DNA from: Chitinophaga agrisoli
GTDB taxonomy: Bacteria > Bacteroidota > Bacteroidia > Chitinophagales > Chitinophagaceae
Direction: 5' to 3'
DNA length: 64,000 bases
Assembly: GCF_008386695.1 (NCBI RefSeq)
Contig: NZ_VUOC01000004.1
Span: 62,001-126,000, forward strand
In this document: piece by piece, positions 36,067 to 44,996 of the stretch
How the letters are laid out: each line of letters starts with the position of its first letter
Position numbering within the stretch: position 1 is the first letter of the stretch
The notes under the pieces: generated by a model
Databases searched by the model: none
What the model was told of the DNA's origin: nothing
Seen by the model: the letters and a program-made list of their open reading frames with translations, nothing else
Program-made: the position numbers and the translations under genes

Positions 36067-36297
36067 ATGAAATTTAAGATAGAAAGGGGGTCGCTCTATA
36101 AACTGTGCATCACCGTTTGCCTGGCTATGATGATAAGCCTCTTCCTCTTTGCCTGTGGCAGTTCCAAGGAAAGCAGCACAGGTACAACCACTGATTCTTC
36201 CAGCGTAATCCAGGATACTTCCGGCGCTATGCGCGACACTTCAACTATGCCACGCGATACGTCTTCCAGCATGCCGCCAGATTCTGTTCGTCAGTAA
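36067..36297 (+). CDS. small Ser/Thr-rich lipoprotein
   Basis: About 76 residues from the ATG at 36067. It has a lipoprotein signal with lipobox LFLFACG (Cys near residue 30). The mature part is disordered, made of Ser, Thr, Asp and Met, with repeated DTS/RDTS units. There is no domain. It resembles the next gene in composition and is probably a paralogue. Similar tiny lipoproteins are common in Chitinophagaceae; function is unknown. Confidence 0.65.
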   Translation: MKFKIERGSLYKLCITVCLAMMISLFLFACGSSKESSTGTTTDSSSVIQDTSGAMRDTSTMPRDTSSSMPPDSVRQ

Positions 36298-36355
36298 GCA
36301 ATTGTGGCATAAAGAACACAGTGTGTAGCAAATTAGTCACGTAAACCATGTTTTT

Positions 36356-36625
36356 ATGAAACGGAATAAGCTTTTATACCCGCTGTTAGTAGCCGGTATA
36401 TCCGGTATTTTATTAACAGCCTGTGGTAGTGGTCAGAATACTTCTACTGACTCTACCGGCGCCATACAATCTGATAGCAATATGATGATGTCTGATACCA
36501 GCAGCATACGAGATACTGCTCCTGCGGCAGAACAGCCGCCGGGCGCCATTAACCCGGGCGAGGATTCTTCCAGGTACGGTACCGGAACGGGAGATTCCTC
36601 TAAAGACCGCCGTAATGGCAAATAA
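36356..36625 (+). CDS. small Ser/Thr-rich lipoprotein, paralogue
   Basis: An 89-residue lipoprotein (lipobox ILLTACG, Cys near residue 23) with a disordered, Ser/Thr/Asp-rich mature region (DSTGAIQSDSN, DTSSIRDTAP) like its upstream neighbour. It is followed by a strong terminator. Function unknown. Confidence 0.65.
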   Translation: MKRNKLLYPLLVAGISGILLTACGSGQNTSTDSTGAIQSDSNMMMSDTSSIRDTAPAAEQPPGAINPGEDSSRYGTGTGDSSKDRRNGK

Positions 36626-36646
36626 ATGATCCATGTATTGTGAGAT

Positions 36647-36690
36647 GGGAGGTTACAGGCCGAAAGGGCTTTTGTAACCTCCCTTTTTTT
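36647..36690 (+). terminator. terminator after the lipoprotein pair
   Basis: GGGAGGTTAC (36647-36656) pairs with GTAACCTCCC (36674-36683), with an inner AGGCC/GGGCTT pairing, followed by seven T. Confidence 0.95.
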
Positions 36691-36818
36691 AGTAGCCCCT
36701 CCTTTTTTTATATCCCGGAATTAAAATATCTTGCCTGCGTATTCGTCCCCCATGTAGTAATATTGAAGATCAAGGACCCACATCCCGATACGAAAATAAA
36801 TATTAAGCACCCTTACAA

Positions 36819-38606
36819 ATGCAATATTTCGATTTAAAGCAATTCAAGAAAGGCGTTAGTCTACGTACCCTGAAGAAAACGTTGCGGCTATATAAATATG
36901 TAAGACCGTATTGGCCGGAGTTCAGCGTGGGGATGCTTTTCCTCTTTATTTCCAGCCTGGCGGGGCTGGCTTTCCCCAAACTGCTGGGCGAGCTGGTAGA
37001 CTCCAGCGCCAAAGGACATTTGATGCAGGACATCAGCCGCCTGGGCTGGCTGCTGGTAGGCGTATTGGTGGCGCAAAGCGTTTTCTCCTATTTTCGTATA
37101 GTGCTGTTTGTAAATGTGACGGAAAAGACCCTGGCTATCCTGCGGCAAACAATTTATAATCACCTGATAAAATTACCCATGCGGTTTTTTGTAGGCCGGC
37201 GGGTAGGGGAGCTGGGTAGCCGTATTTCATCTGATATATCCATGCTGCAGGAGACTTTTACCACTACCATTGCGGAATTCATCCGCCAGATCATTGTGAT
37301 CATAGGCGGCGTAGCCCTGCTGCTGCATACTTCTGCCAAGCTAACGGTTTTTATGCTGGCTATCTTTCCTGTGGTGATGCTGATCGCCTATTTCTTTGGC
37401 CGTTATATCCGTAAATTCTCCAAACAGGTACAAACGCAGGTAGCAGAAGCCAATACTATTGTAGAAGAAACACTCCAGGGCATCCTCAATGTGAAGGCAT
37501 TTGCCAACGAATTCTTTGAGATGAACCGTTACCGGCAAAAGACCTTACAGGCGGCCAGCACGGGCATGCGTAGCGGTAAATATCGCGGAGCCTTCTCCTC
37601 CTTTATGATCCTGGGCATCTTTGGGGCCATGGTGGCCGTTATCTGGAGGGGCGCCCTCCTGATCGCCACGGGCGAGATGCAGTCTACCGGTGAGCTGTTC
37701 TCCTTTATTATCTATTCCGGGTTTATAGGCGGGTCGGTAACAGGGTTGGCAGAAGTGTATACCAGCATTCAACGCAGCATGGGCGCTACCGAAAACCTGC
37801 TGGAAATACTGGACGAACCGGCAGAGCCGATCACAGACAGCGCACAGCTGTCGCCGGAGCATTACCTGAGCGGCCAGATCGCGTTTGACAATGTGTCGTT
37901 CCATTATCCCTCCCGGGAAGACGTGCGCGTGCTCACAGATGTATCCTTTACCATAGCCGCAGATCAGCAGGTAGCACTGGTGGGTCCCAGCGGCGCCGGT
38001 AAAAGTACTATTGTATCCTTACTCTTACGGCTATATGATCCTGTGGAAGGCGCCATTACCTATGATGGCCGTGACGGCGTACGCCTGCCGCTTTCTGCCT
38101 TGCGGGCGCAGATGGCCGTGGTGCCGCAGGATGTGTTCCTGTTTGGCGGTAACATCCGCGAAAATATTGGCTATGGTAAACCCGGTTCTTCTGAGGAAGC
38201 CATTATAGAAGCCGCCCGGAAAGCAAATGCCTGGGAATTCATCCAACGGTTCCCGGACGGGCTGGATACGATCGTAGGGGAGCGGGGCATCCAACTCTCC
38301 GGCGGCCAGCGCCAGCGTATTGCCATTGCCCGCGCCGTACTGCGGGACCCGCGTATACTTATTCTGGACGAGGCCACCTCCGCCCTGGACTCAGAATCCG
38401 AAAGGCTGGTGCAGGATGCGCTGGAAAAACTGATGGAAGGCCGTACCTCCATTGTGATCGCTCACCGGCTGTCTACCGTACGTAAGGCAGATAAGATCAT
38501 TGTACTGGATAAGGGCCAGATCGTAGAGGAAGGCACCCACCAGGAGCTGATGGAAATGCATGGCGGGTTATATAAGAACCTGAGCGAGATGCAGTTTACG
38601 CACTAG
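36819..38606 (+). CDS. ABC transporter, fused permease-ATPase (MsbA/ABCB type)
   Basis: A 595-residue half transporter. Six membrane helices lie in residues 30-320. The nucleotide-binding domain has Walker A GPSGAGKST (about 390), Q-loop VVPQDVFLFGG, signature LSGGQRQR, Walker B ILILDEATSALD and switch His IAHRLST. It should act as a dimer exporting lipids or hydrophobic compounds. It is a single gene between a terminator-closed lipoprotein pair and a convergent thioesterase gene. A TATCTTGC box at 36727-36734 may be its -7 element. Confidence 0.9.
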   Translation: MQYFDLKQFKKGVSLRTLKKTLRLYKYVRPYWPEFSVGMLFLFISSLAGLAFPKLLGELVDSSAKGHLMQDISRLGWLLVGVLVAQSVFSYFRIVLFVNVTEKTLAILRQTIYNHLIKLPMRFFVGRRVGELGSRISSDISMLQETFTTTIAEFIRQIIVIIGGVALLLHTSAKLTVFMLAIFPVVMLIAYFFGRYIRKFSKQVQTQVAEANTIVEETLQGILNVKAFANEFFEMNRYRQKTLQAASTGMRSGKYRGAFSSFMILGIFGAMVAVIWRGALLIATGEMQSTGELFSFIIYSGFIGGSVTGLAEVYTSIQRSMGATENLLEILDEPAEPITDSAQLSPEHYLSGQIAFDNVSFHYPSREDVRVLTDVSFTIAADQQVALVGPSGAGKSTIVSLLLRLYDPVEGAITYDGRDGVRLPLSALRAQMAVVPQDVFLFGGNIRENIGYGKPGSSEEAIIEAARKANAWEFIQRFPDGLDTIVGERGIQLSGGQRQRIAIARAVLRDPRILILDEATSALDSESERLVQDALEKLMEGRTSIVIAHRLSTVRKADKIIVLDKGQIVEEGTHQELMEMHGGLYKNLSEMQFTH

Positions 38607-38612
38607 CTGTTA

Positions 38613-38668
38613 GCTATTAGCTTTTAGCGTTGATCGACATTACAGGTAAGCTGCTAAAAGCTAATAGC
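38613..38668. repeat. long inverted repeat between convergent genes
   Basis: GCTATTAGCTTTTAGC (38613-38628) and its exact reverse complement (38653-38668) form a 16-bp stem with a 24-base loop. The arms are built from GCTATTAG/TTAGC words related to the TAATGTGC repeat. It probably acts as a bidirectional terminator. Confidence 0.7.
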
Positions 38669-38685
38669 CAAAGGCTAAACGCTGT

Positions 38686-39189
38686 TTACAAATATGGTTT
38701 CATTTCTTCTTCAATATTCTTCCGCAGGTCCATCAGGCGTTGTGCATAGTTGCACATGTGATGGTCTTCCTCCGTTTGCGGCGTCCATTTAGGCACCCGC
38801 ACTGTTTTACCATTATCATCCACGGCGGCAAATACCATGATACAGTGCGTGGTCTTAATACGCTCAGATTCCCTTGGGTTAGAGGCATATACGTTTATGG
38901 CGATGTGCATGCTGGTATTGCCGGTATATATCACAGAGGCGGTGATCTCTACCAGGTTGCCAATAGAGATGGGCTGGTAAAAGCGGATGCCGCCTACATA
39001 AACCGTTACACAATACTGGCCGCTCCAATGGGCTGCGCATGTATAGCCGGCCTGGTCTATCCATTTCATTACCGCGCCGCCGTGCACCTTTCCGCCGAAG
39101 TTTACATCGGAAGGCTGGGCCAGGAAACGGAGGGTAATGGAGTTAGTATTGGAAAGTTCTGTCATAGAAGTAGTGGTGCTTGTTTTCAT
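38686..39189 (-). CDS. acyl-CoA thioesterase, hotdog fold
   Basis: About 167 residues. The Met at 39189 is preferred because the longer start at 39228 lies within a hairpin belonging to the gene upstream. The hotdog signature is DVNFGGKVHGGAVMKWIDQAGY (given in two parts: DVNFGGKVHGG and AVMKWIDQAGY), with the catalytic Asp of the central helix, then FYQPISIGNLVEI. It belongs with the YciA/ACOT-type enzymes that hydrolyse acyl-CoAs in the cytoplasm. Confidence 0.85.
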   Translation of the reverse strand: MKTSTTTSMTELSNTNSITLRFLAQPSDVNFGGKVHGGAVMKWIDQAGYTCAAHWSGQYCVTVYVGGIRFYQPISIGNLVEITASVIYTGNTSMHIAINVYASNPRESERIKTTHCIMVFAAVDDNGKTVRVPKWTPQTEEDHHMCNYAQRLMDLRKNIEEEMKPYL

Positions 39190-39207
39190 GCTCAATATAT
39201 ATACAAA

Positions 39208-39235
39208 GAGGTCCATGATATGTACCATGGACCTC
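39208..39235 (-). terminator. hairpin downstream of TonB-dependent receptor gene
   Basis: A perfect 10-bp stem (39208-39217 with 39226-39235) has an 8-base loop; on the minus strand it is followed by TTTGTATAT. It lies 44-71 bases after the receptor's stop, behind three TAATGTGC repeat units. Confidence 0.7.
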
Positions 39236-39251
39236 CTGTAAAGCTATTAAT

Positions 39252-39275
39252 TAATGTGCTAATATGCTAATGTGC
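39252..39275 (-). repeat. three units of the TAATGTGC repeat
   Basis: TAATGTGC, TAATATGC and TAATGTGC occur in tandem (plus-strand reading), directly after the minus-strand stop of the TonB-dependent receptor gene. They are the same units as at 3673-3701. Confidence 0.8.
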
Positions 39276-39278
39276 AGA

Positions 39279-41774
39279 TCAAGACCGGTCACCTTCCTCC
39301 CTTTGCTCATTATTATTCTCCTGGTCTCCCTTATTGTTCTTACGTTTAAACAGGTTCATATCCATCTTGCCAAAGCGCCAGGCAATATTCACGCGCAGCT
39401 CGCGGGAGGCGCGCTTCCGGTACTTTTCCTGTTCTGCAAATGCGGTATTGGTGAAGCTCAGGTCCCGGTCCTGGTTAAAGATATCGTTCAGGGATAAGGT
39501 GACAGATAAAGCCTTGTTTTTCAGGAAATCGCGTTTCAGGGCCAGGTCTACCTGGTACTCTGCGGCTTCTTCGCCCTGGGGCAGGATCTGTTTGGATTCG
39601 TAGTTGCCTATCACCTGCATCAGCAGGTTCCAGGGCAGCTTTGTATTGCTGTTGATCTTACCGAACCAGGTAAAACCGCTGTTATTCAGGTTGGCGCCTA
39701 CATTGTCCGCATCTACCCTGGTCTGGGCCAGGTTCAGGTTAGTGGTGATATCCCATCCAGGCAGGATCTGGTTGCGCACAGTGAATTCTGCGCCGTAGGC
39801 ATTACGCGTGGCGGCATTCACCGGGTAGGAGAGCACCACTTTCTGTTGCTGGCCGTTGAGGTTCAGCGTGGTATCTGTATAGAAGTCCGTGATAGCATTA
39901 TTGGTGTTGCGGTAGTATACGGATACCATCACATTATGTTTCTCTGCAAATGTCTTCAGGTAAGAGAGCTCAAAGGAGTTGGTGAACTCCGGGCGTAATG
40001 CCGGGTTACCACGGTTGGCACTCTGGGCGCTGTAGTCCAGGTTGGGCAATAGATCGCGGAACCAGGGGCGGCGGATACGGCGGCTATAGTTGATCTGCAG
40101 CTCGTGATCGCCTTTCAGCTTCTGCGACAGGAATACGCTGGGGAAAAAGTTGATGGGATAATTGATCTTATACGAGCTTTCCTTGCCACTTTGCATCTCC
40201 CCGCTGTAATAAGACTGCTCTGCCCTTACCCCGGCCTGGTAACCAAAGTCTTTGATAGTGCCGTTGTAATTTACGTATGCTGCATTGATCTGCTCCTGGT
40301 AATGGTATACGTTAGACAGGGCGCTATCTACCACGAACTGCCCGGTATGAAAATCCTGGCCAAGGGTGGTGATATTATTATTAAAGGTGCGGGAGGTGCT
40401 ACGCAAGCCTGCCTCCAGTTTGGAAGTTTCCGTGATAGGATCCACATAATCGATCTGGCCGGTGAGGTAGGTGGTATTGCCACCGCCACGGCCACTGCGC
40501 AGCTCCGGCTCTTTAGGATCGAATACGGGCTCATTGGCCATATCATAATACTGGAGGGAAAAATCCGTTTGGTCCTCGTTATTGGCGCGGTTAAAGTTAA
40601 AGTCCGCAGTCAGTTCCCGGCCCGTTTTGGTAAAAGTGCGCTTATACCCCAACTGGGTGGTATAGTTCCGGAAATCGTGGCCGTTGTTATCGATGCCGGC
40701 GCCGTAGCGAACGCGTTGCTGCCCCGCATCCAGATCGTAGAGGGTCTGATCATTCAGGTTACGGAACTTGCCGGCCACAATGGATTGGGACAGGCTGATG
40801 GTGTTCCGGTTATCAAGGAACCAGTCAACCCCCATGCGGCCAAACTGGAAACGGCGGGTCTGGTCGCCATCCTGGAACTGATCCAGGAAAGTGGTAGTAT
40901 CACCAATATTTTTGCGGAACAGATGGCTGTTGGCCCATGATTTACGCTGCCGCAGGTTATACGTGACGAAGAAGTTAAAACGTTCCTGCCGTATGTTCAG
41001 GTCCAGGCCTGCGTTATAACCACCCAGGGACGAGGCGCCGGCAGTTACCTGGCCGTTGATACCCGCTTTGCGGTTTTTCTTCAGCACTATGTTCAGGATC
41101 CCGCTCATACCTTCCGCATCATATTTGGCGGAGGGGTTGGTGACCACTTCCACGCTGGCAATAGCATCCGCAGGTATCTGCTCTAATGTAAGGGTAGAGG
41201 GGCGGCCGTCTATGAAGATGGTAGGGCTGCCATTACGCACGGTTACATTACCGTCTATATCCACGCTAACGGAGGGGACCTGTTTCAGCACATCTTCTGC
41301 GGTACCACCTACGGTAGACAGGTTCTTATCTACGTTAAATACTTTTTTGTCGATGGCCATGGTGTAGGCTGGTTTCTCGCCCACCACTTCCACAGCGGCC
41401 AGTGATTTTACATTGGCCATCAGTTTTATATTACCTGCGTCTACCTGGCTCGCGCCTTTCAGGTTAACACTTTTATAAACGGTAGTGTAACCAATGAAAT
41501 TCACCTTGATCAGGTAGCGGCCTGGTGTTACATTCTCGAAATTAAAATCGCCGTTGTTTTTAGAGAGCATCCCGGTCACTATCGTAGAATCTGCCGGGCG
41601 TAACAATGCCACAGAAGCATATTCAACAGGCTTACCGCCCTGTCCGTCTACCAGTTTACCATAAATAGCGCCATGAGCAGGGCCATGTTCCTGGGCAGTT
41701 ACAGTTCCAAACCATCCAGTCATTAAGAGCAGCCCGCAGAGGGCTAAGATCCGCATATAGTTTTTTTTCTTCAA
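39279..41774 (-). CDS. TonB-dependent receptor-like outer-membrane protein
   Basis: An 831-residue protein with a signal peptide (to about residue 27), a CarboxypepD_reg-like beta-sandwich (about 36-115, GKPVEYASVALL), a plug domain (about 130-230, TAEDVLKQVPSV, IFIDGRPS, IASVEVVTNPSAKYDAEGMSG) and a beta-barrel of the OMP_b-brl_3 type to the end. No SusD partner is adjacent, so it is not a standard glycan import pair. The last 30 residues are very polar (Asn/Glu-rich). The ligand is unknown; peptide or siderophore-like transport is possible. Confidence 0.85.
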   Translation of the reverse strand: MKKKNYMRILALCGLLLMTGWFGTVTAQEHGPAHGAIYGKLVDGQGGKPVEYASVALLRPADSTIVTGMLSKNNGDFNFENVTPGRYLIKVNFIGYTTVYKSVNLKGASQVDAGNIKLMANVKSLAAVEVVGEKPAYTMAIDKKVFNVDKNLSTVGGTAEDVLKQVPSVSVDIDGNVTVRNGSPTIFIDGRPSTLTLEQIPADAIASVEVVTNPSAKYDAEGMSGILNIVLKKNRKAGINGQVTAGASSLGGYNAGLDLNIRQERFNFFVTYNLRQRKSWANSHLFRKNIGDTTTFLDQFQDGDQTRRFQFGRMGVDWFLDNRNTISLSQSIVAGKFRNLNDQTLYDLDAGQQRVRYGAGIDNNGHDFRNYTTQLGYKRTFTKTGRELTADFNFNRANNEDQTDFSLQYYDMANEPVFDPKEPELRSGRGGGNTTYLTGQIDYVDPITETSKLEAGLRSTSRTFNNNITTLGQDFHTGQFVVDSALSNVYHYQEQINAAYVNYNGTIKDFGYQAGVRAEQSYYSGEMQSGKESSYKINYPINFFPSVFLSQKLKGDHELQINYSRRIRRPWFRDLLPNLDYSAQSANRGNPALRPEFTNSFELSYLKTFAEKHNVMVSVYYRNTNNAITDFYTDTTLNLNGQQQKVVLSYPVNAATRNAYGAEFTVRNQILPGWDITTNLNLAQTRVDADNVGANLNNSGFTWFGKINSNTKLPWNLLMQVIGNYESKQILPQGEEAAEYQVDLALKRDFLKNKALSVTLSLNDIFNQDRDLSFTNTAFAEQEKYRKRASRELRVNIAWRFGKMDMNLFKRKNNKGDQENNNEQREEGDRS

Positions 41775-41924
41775 GACTTGCTTTATCAGTGCACGTAAAA
41801 GTAATAGGATTTCAATGCGTTAATCTGGTTTTATGATGAATGGCAATGCATCCGTTCACCAGTTATAACTTTCATCATACCTCTCAAACTTTGTACCTTT
41901 ACAGTCCTGCAATTTTTTTTGATT

Positions 41925-42698
41925 ATGAATCGTGACTATCAGCCGGACTGGGACATCTACACATGCGCAATTGAGGACAATCCTGCCATCATAGGGCTGG
42001 ACCTGAACCTGCGCGGTGTTGCGCCGCTGAAGGATAAGCCGCATGCCATTGTTGTATCCGTGTACCTGAATCATCCCCGTCCGGATGGTTTTCCGCAGGG
42101 GGATGAGTTCGCGTTGCTGGGCGATATAGAGGATGAGCTGGTAGCCCAGCTGGAGGAAAAGCACAGTGCCTGGTTTGTAGGCCGCACGATCTCTAACGGC
42201 GTGCGGGACCTCTATTTTTACTGTGGCGATACTTTCCTGCAGGACAAAACAATTGCCGATGTGATGATTAATTTCCCCAATTACCGTTACGATTTTGGGA
42301 TACAGGAGGATAAGACCTGGGAGCTGTATTTTGATTTTCTGTTGCCGGATATACAGGAATTCCAGCGGATCCGGAACCGTAAAGTGCTCCGTACTTTGCA
42401 GCACCATGGCGATATTCCCGAATTGGAAAGGCCTATTGACCACTGGATCTATTTTGCCCGGGAGGCGGACCGCGACCTGTACTGGCAGGCGGTGAAGCAG
42501 GAAGGCTTCCGCCTTGAAAAAGACAGCCGCAGCGCGGGAGCGGAGTACCCCTTTACCCTGCATATCTCCCGTATGGATAAGGCAGACGCGGACAACATAG
42601 ACGAGGTGGTCATGTACCTCTGGGAACTGGCCCAGGAGCTGAATGCCCGCTATGACGGCTGGGAAACGTCTATCATAAAAACCCGCGTAAGTCGTTAA
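41925..42698 (+). CDS. DUF695-RraB two-domain protein
   Basis: About 257 residues from the ATG at 41925. Residues 1-140 match DUF695 (IDLNLRG-like GLDLNLRG, RDLYFYCGD). Residues 160-257 match the RraB domain (HWIYFAREADRDLYWQAV, GFRLEKD, VVMYLWELAQELNARYDGWET). In enterobacteria RraB binds and restrains RNase E. The fused form occurs in other phyla, where its target is not established. It stands alone in the + direction. Confidence 0.8.
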   Translation: MNRDYQPDWDIYTCAIEDNPAIIGLDLNLRGVAPLKDKPHAIVVSVYLNHPRPDGFPQGDEFALLGDIEDELVAQLEEKHSAWFVGRTISNGVRDLYFYCGDTFLQDKTIADVMINFPNYRYDFGIQEDKTWELYFDFLLPDIQEFQRIRNRKVLRTLQHHGDIPELERPIDHWIYFAREADRDLYWQAVKQEGFRLEKDSRSAGAEYPFTLHISRMDKADADNIDEVVMYLWELAQELNARYDGWETSIIKTRVSR

Positions 42699-42805
42699 TA
42701 ATTAGTTATTCAGGAAGCCGGTGCTGTGCCCGTTCCCGGCACTGGAATGATGTTTGTAACTCCACTAGCGTACACAAATAGTCAATCACCTAAAACTGTT
42801 TCATT

Positions 42806-42967
42806 ATGTTACGCTGGGCACTAATCTTCTTTGTGGTGGCTATCATTGCGGCCATCTTTGGCTTTGGCGGTATAGCAGCAGGCGCTGCTTCCATTGCCAA
42901 GATCCTGTTCTTCATTTTTGTTGTATTGTTCCTGATCTCGTTGATCTCAGGGCTGTTACGGCGGTAA
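42806..42967 (+). CDS. DUF1328 family membrane micro-protein
   Basis: A 53-residue protein: [20 protein letters not shown] begins it, followed by a Gly/Ala-rich turn ([13 protein letters not shown]) and a second hydrophobic helix ending LLRR. This is the DUF1328 family (YtjA-like), two-helix inner-membrane proteins often induced by envelope or osmotic stress. Function is not established. A TTTG at 42753-42756 could be part of its promoter. Confidence 0.85.
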   Translation: MLRWALIFFVVAIIAAIFGFGGIAAGAASIAKILFFIFVVLFLISLISGLLRR

Positions 42968-43003
42968 AATAAGCTCCCAATCTTTTCTGTATTTTTCAGT
43001 TTC

Positions 43004-44995
43004 TTGTTTTTTATATACATTACAGACAACACAACTGTTACACGCGAATTAAGCTGTCTGAAAAGATTGGGAAGACTTATTAAAATATGTTGGTTCACCT
43101 GCTGTTGCATTCTATTGCTACAGCCATCGGCAGTGAAGGGGGGTATGGCGCCAGTGAACGATGATCCACAGGTGACTGATACCGTTCCCAAGCCACCGCC
43201 GTCCCGTAATACTATCTTCAGACGTCTGGGGCAATACCGCGATTCCATCCGCAATAAGAGCTACCGCGACTCCCTGCTCAAACGCCTTACCAGGCAGAAT
43301 GTGCCGGAGCCGGCGGAGATAGACAGTTCGCTCATTAAAAGCGAGCAGTATTTTAAGCCATTCACGGGACGGGTGGTGCGGGATATCTATTACCGGCAGG
43401 TAAAGGTATTTGGGCCACGCAATATCAACGATACCTCGTTCCGCAGCAATATGAAGCTGCTGGATATTGCCAACCGCCTGCATTATAATACCAATGAGTG
43501 GGTGATACGGCAGTCGCTTTTCTTCCGGGAAAGCGACACCATCAACCCATTTACCATGGCTGATAATGAACGCTACCTGCGTAACCGCCCCTTTATCCAG
43601 GATGCCCGGCTGTATATTATTAATACCGGCGCATCGTCGGATTCTGTGGATCTGCTGGTGGTAACAAAAGATGTATTTGAATACGGCTTTGACCTGGGGG
43701 AGCTGAGCACAAGCGCTTTTAAGGGCGGTATCTCCAACAATAACCTGTTTGGAGCGGGGCAGGGGGTAGATATTACCGGTGTGTGGCGTAATGAGCGAAC
43801 GCCCACGTGGGGTGGCGCCTTCCGTTATACCAAATTCAATGTTGCCGGCAGCTTTGTGGATGCATCCGTTGGTTTTACCACGCTGAATGACTGGACGCCA
43901 GCCGCACTGGATACAGGTGTATTGGAGGGCTCCTACTACATCAACATCAACCGGCCGTTGTACCGCACCGGCGCCAGCCTGGTGGGCGGCCTGTACCTGG
44001 CCAGCAATTATTCCATCAACTACAAGAACCTGTCTGATAGCCTGTACCGCAAGTACAAGTATGGTGTTATAGACGCCTGGCTGGGGTATACCCTCATTAA
44101 CCCGGCCCGTAGCGGCCAGGATCCGGGCAAAACGCCTACGGTGGCCCTGCAGGTACGGCATTATAACCTGTTCTTTAAGGACCAGCCGCCGCAGGAACTG
44201 TATAAGCAGGACCCGGTATATAATAACCGGCGCTATTACCTGGGACAACTGATCGCTTTCTGGCAGGACTTCTTTAAAGCGCATTATTTCTTTGGCTTTG
44301 GCAGAACGGAGGATATTCCCCTGGGTTACAATGCCTCTTTTTCATCCGGCTGGGAAAGCTGGAAGGGGCGGCGGCGCATGTATACGGGTCTGGAGATGCA
44401 GAAGTTCTGGATGACGGGGCGGCATGGCCTTTTTAACACCAGCCTGGGATTCAGCAGCTTCTGGCAGAACGGCACCTCAGAAGACGCGGTGCTGCGCGGC
44501 CGTTTTGAGTATTATAGCCGCCTGGTCAATCTTAACAGATGGGGAAGGCTGCGCCAGTTCGTGACGGCAGATTACCTGGGAAACCCTAATCCCTTTTTCT
44601 ATAAACCGTTAGGGGTGGATGTGGATGCCGGCATATGGGGTTACCGCGGCTCACGCATCAATGGATTCCAGCGCCTGAATGTGCGCTCAGAAACGGTGTA
44701 TTACAGCCCGCTGAAGATCCTGGGCTTCAAATTCAATTTCTCTTCCTATTTACAGCTGTCGCAGATCTCTGAAGAGAGCAATAATATCTTCAAGAACCCG
44801 CTACATAGTATGGTGGGGCTGGGCGTGCGGGTACGTAACGAGAACATGTCACTGAACACCCTGCGCATAGCGGCTTTCTATATGCCGGATGCGCCCCGCT
44901 ATGTACATCCCTTCCTGCTGGAGATCACTACGGTAACAGATTTCCGGTTTGATATCTCCGCGCTGCGCATGCCGCAGTTCATTCCATTCAGATAA
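43004..44995 (+). CDS. BamA/TamA-like outer-membrane barrel protein
   Basis: Up to 663 residues. The frame opens at a TTG at 43004; the TTG at 43067, which starts directly with a signal peptide (GRLIKICWFTCCCILLLQ), is at least as likely. Residues 95-220 look like one POTRA-like domain (VRDIYYRQVKVFG, RNRPFIQDARLYI, DSVDLLVVTKDV). The rest is a 16-strand-type barrel with regular aromatic girdles, ending FRFDISALRM. It may help insert or export outer-membrane components. It is convergent with ydeP, the two stops only 1 base apart. Confidence 0.7.
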   Translation: MFFIYITDNTTVTRELSCLKRLGRLIKICWFTCCCILLLQPSAVKGGMAPVNDDPQVTDTVPKPPPSRNTIFRRLGQYRDSIRNKSYRDSLLKRLTRQNVPEPAEIDSSLIKSEQYFKPFTGRVVRDIYYRQVKVFGPRNINDTSFRSNMKLLDIANRLHYNTNEWVIRQSLFFRESDTINPFTMADNERYLRNRPFIQDARLYIINTGASSDSVDLLVVTKDVFEYGFDLGELSTSAFKGGISNNNLFGAGQGVDITGVWRNERTPTWGGAFRYTKFNVAGSFVDASVGFTTLNDWTPAALDTGVLEGSYYININRPLYRTGASLVGGLYLASNYSINYKNLSDSLYRKYKYGVIDAWLGYTLINPARSGQDPGKTPTVALQVRHYNLFFKDQPPQELYKQDPVYNNRRYYLGQLIAFWQDFFKAHYFFGFGRTEDIPLGYNASFSSGWESWKGRRRMYTGLEMQKFWMTGRHGLFNTSLGFSSFWQNGTSEDAVLRGRFEYYSRLVNLNRWGRLRQFVTADYLGNPNPFFYKPLGVDVDAGIWGYRGSRINGFQRLNVRSETVYYSPLKILGFKFNFSSYLQLSQISEESNNIFKNPLHSMVGLGVRVRNENMSLNTLRIAAFYMPDAPRYVHPFLLEITTVTDFRFDISALRMPQFIPFR

Positions 44996-44996
44996 T

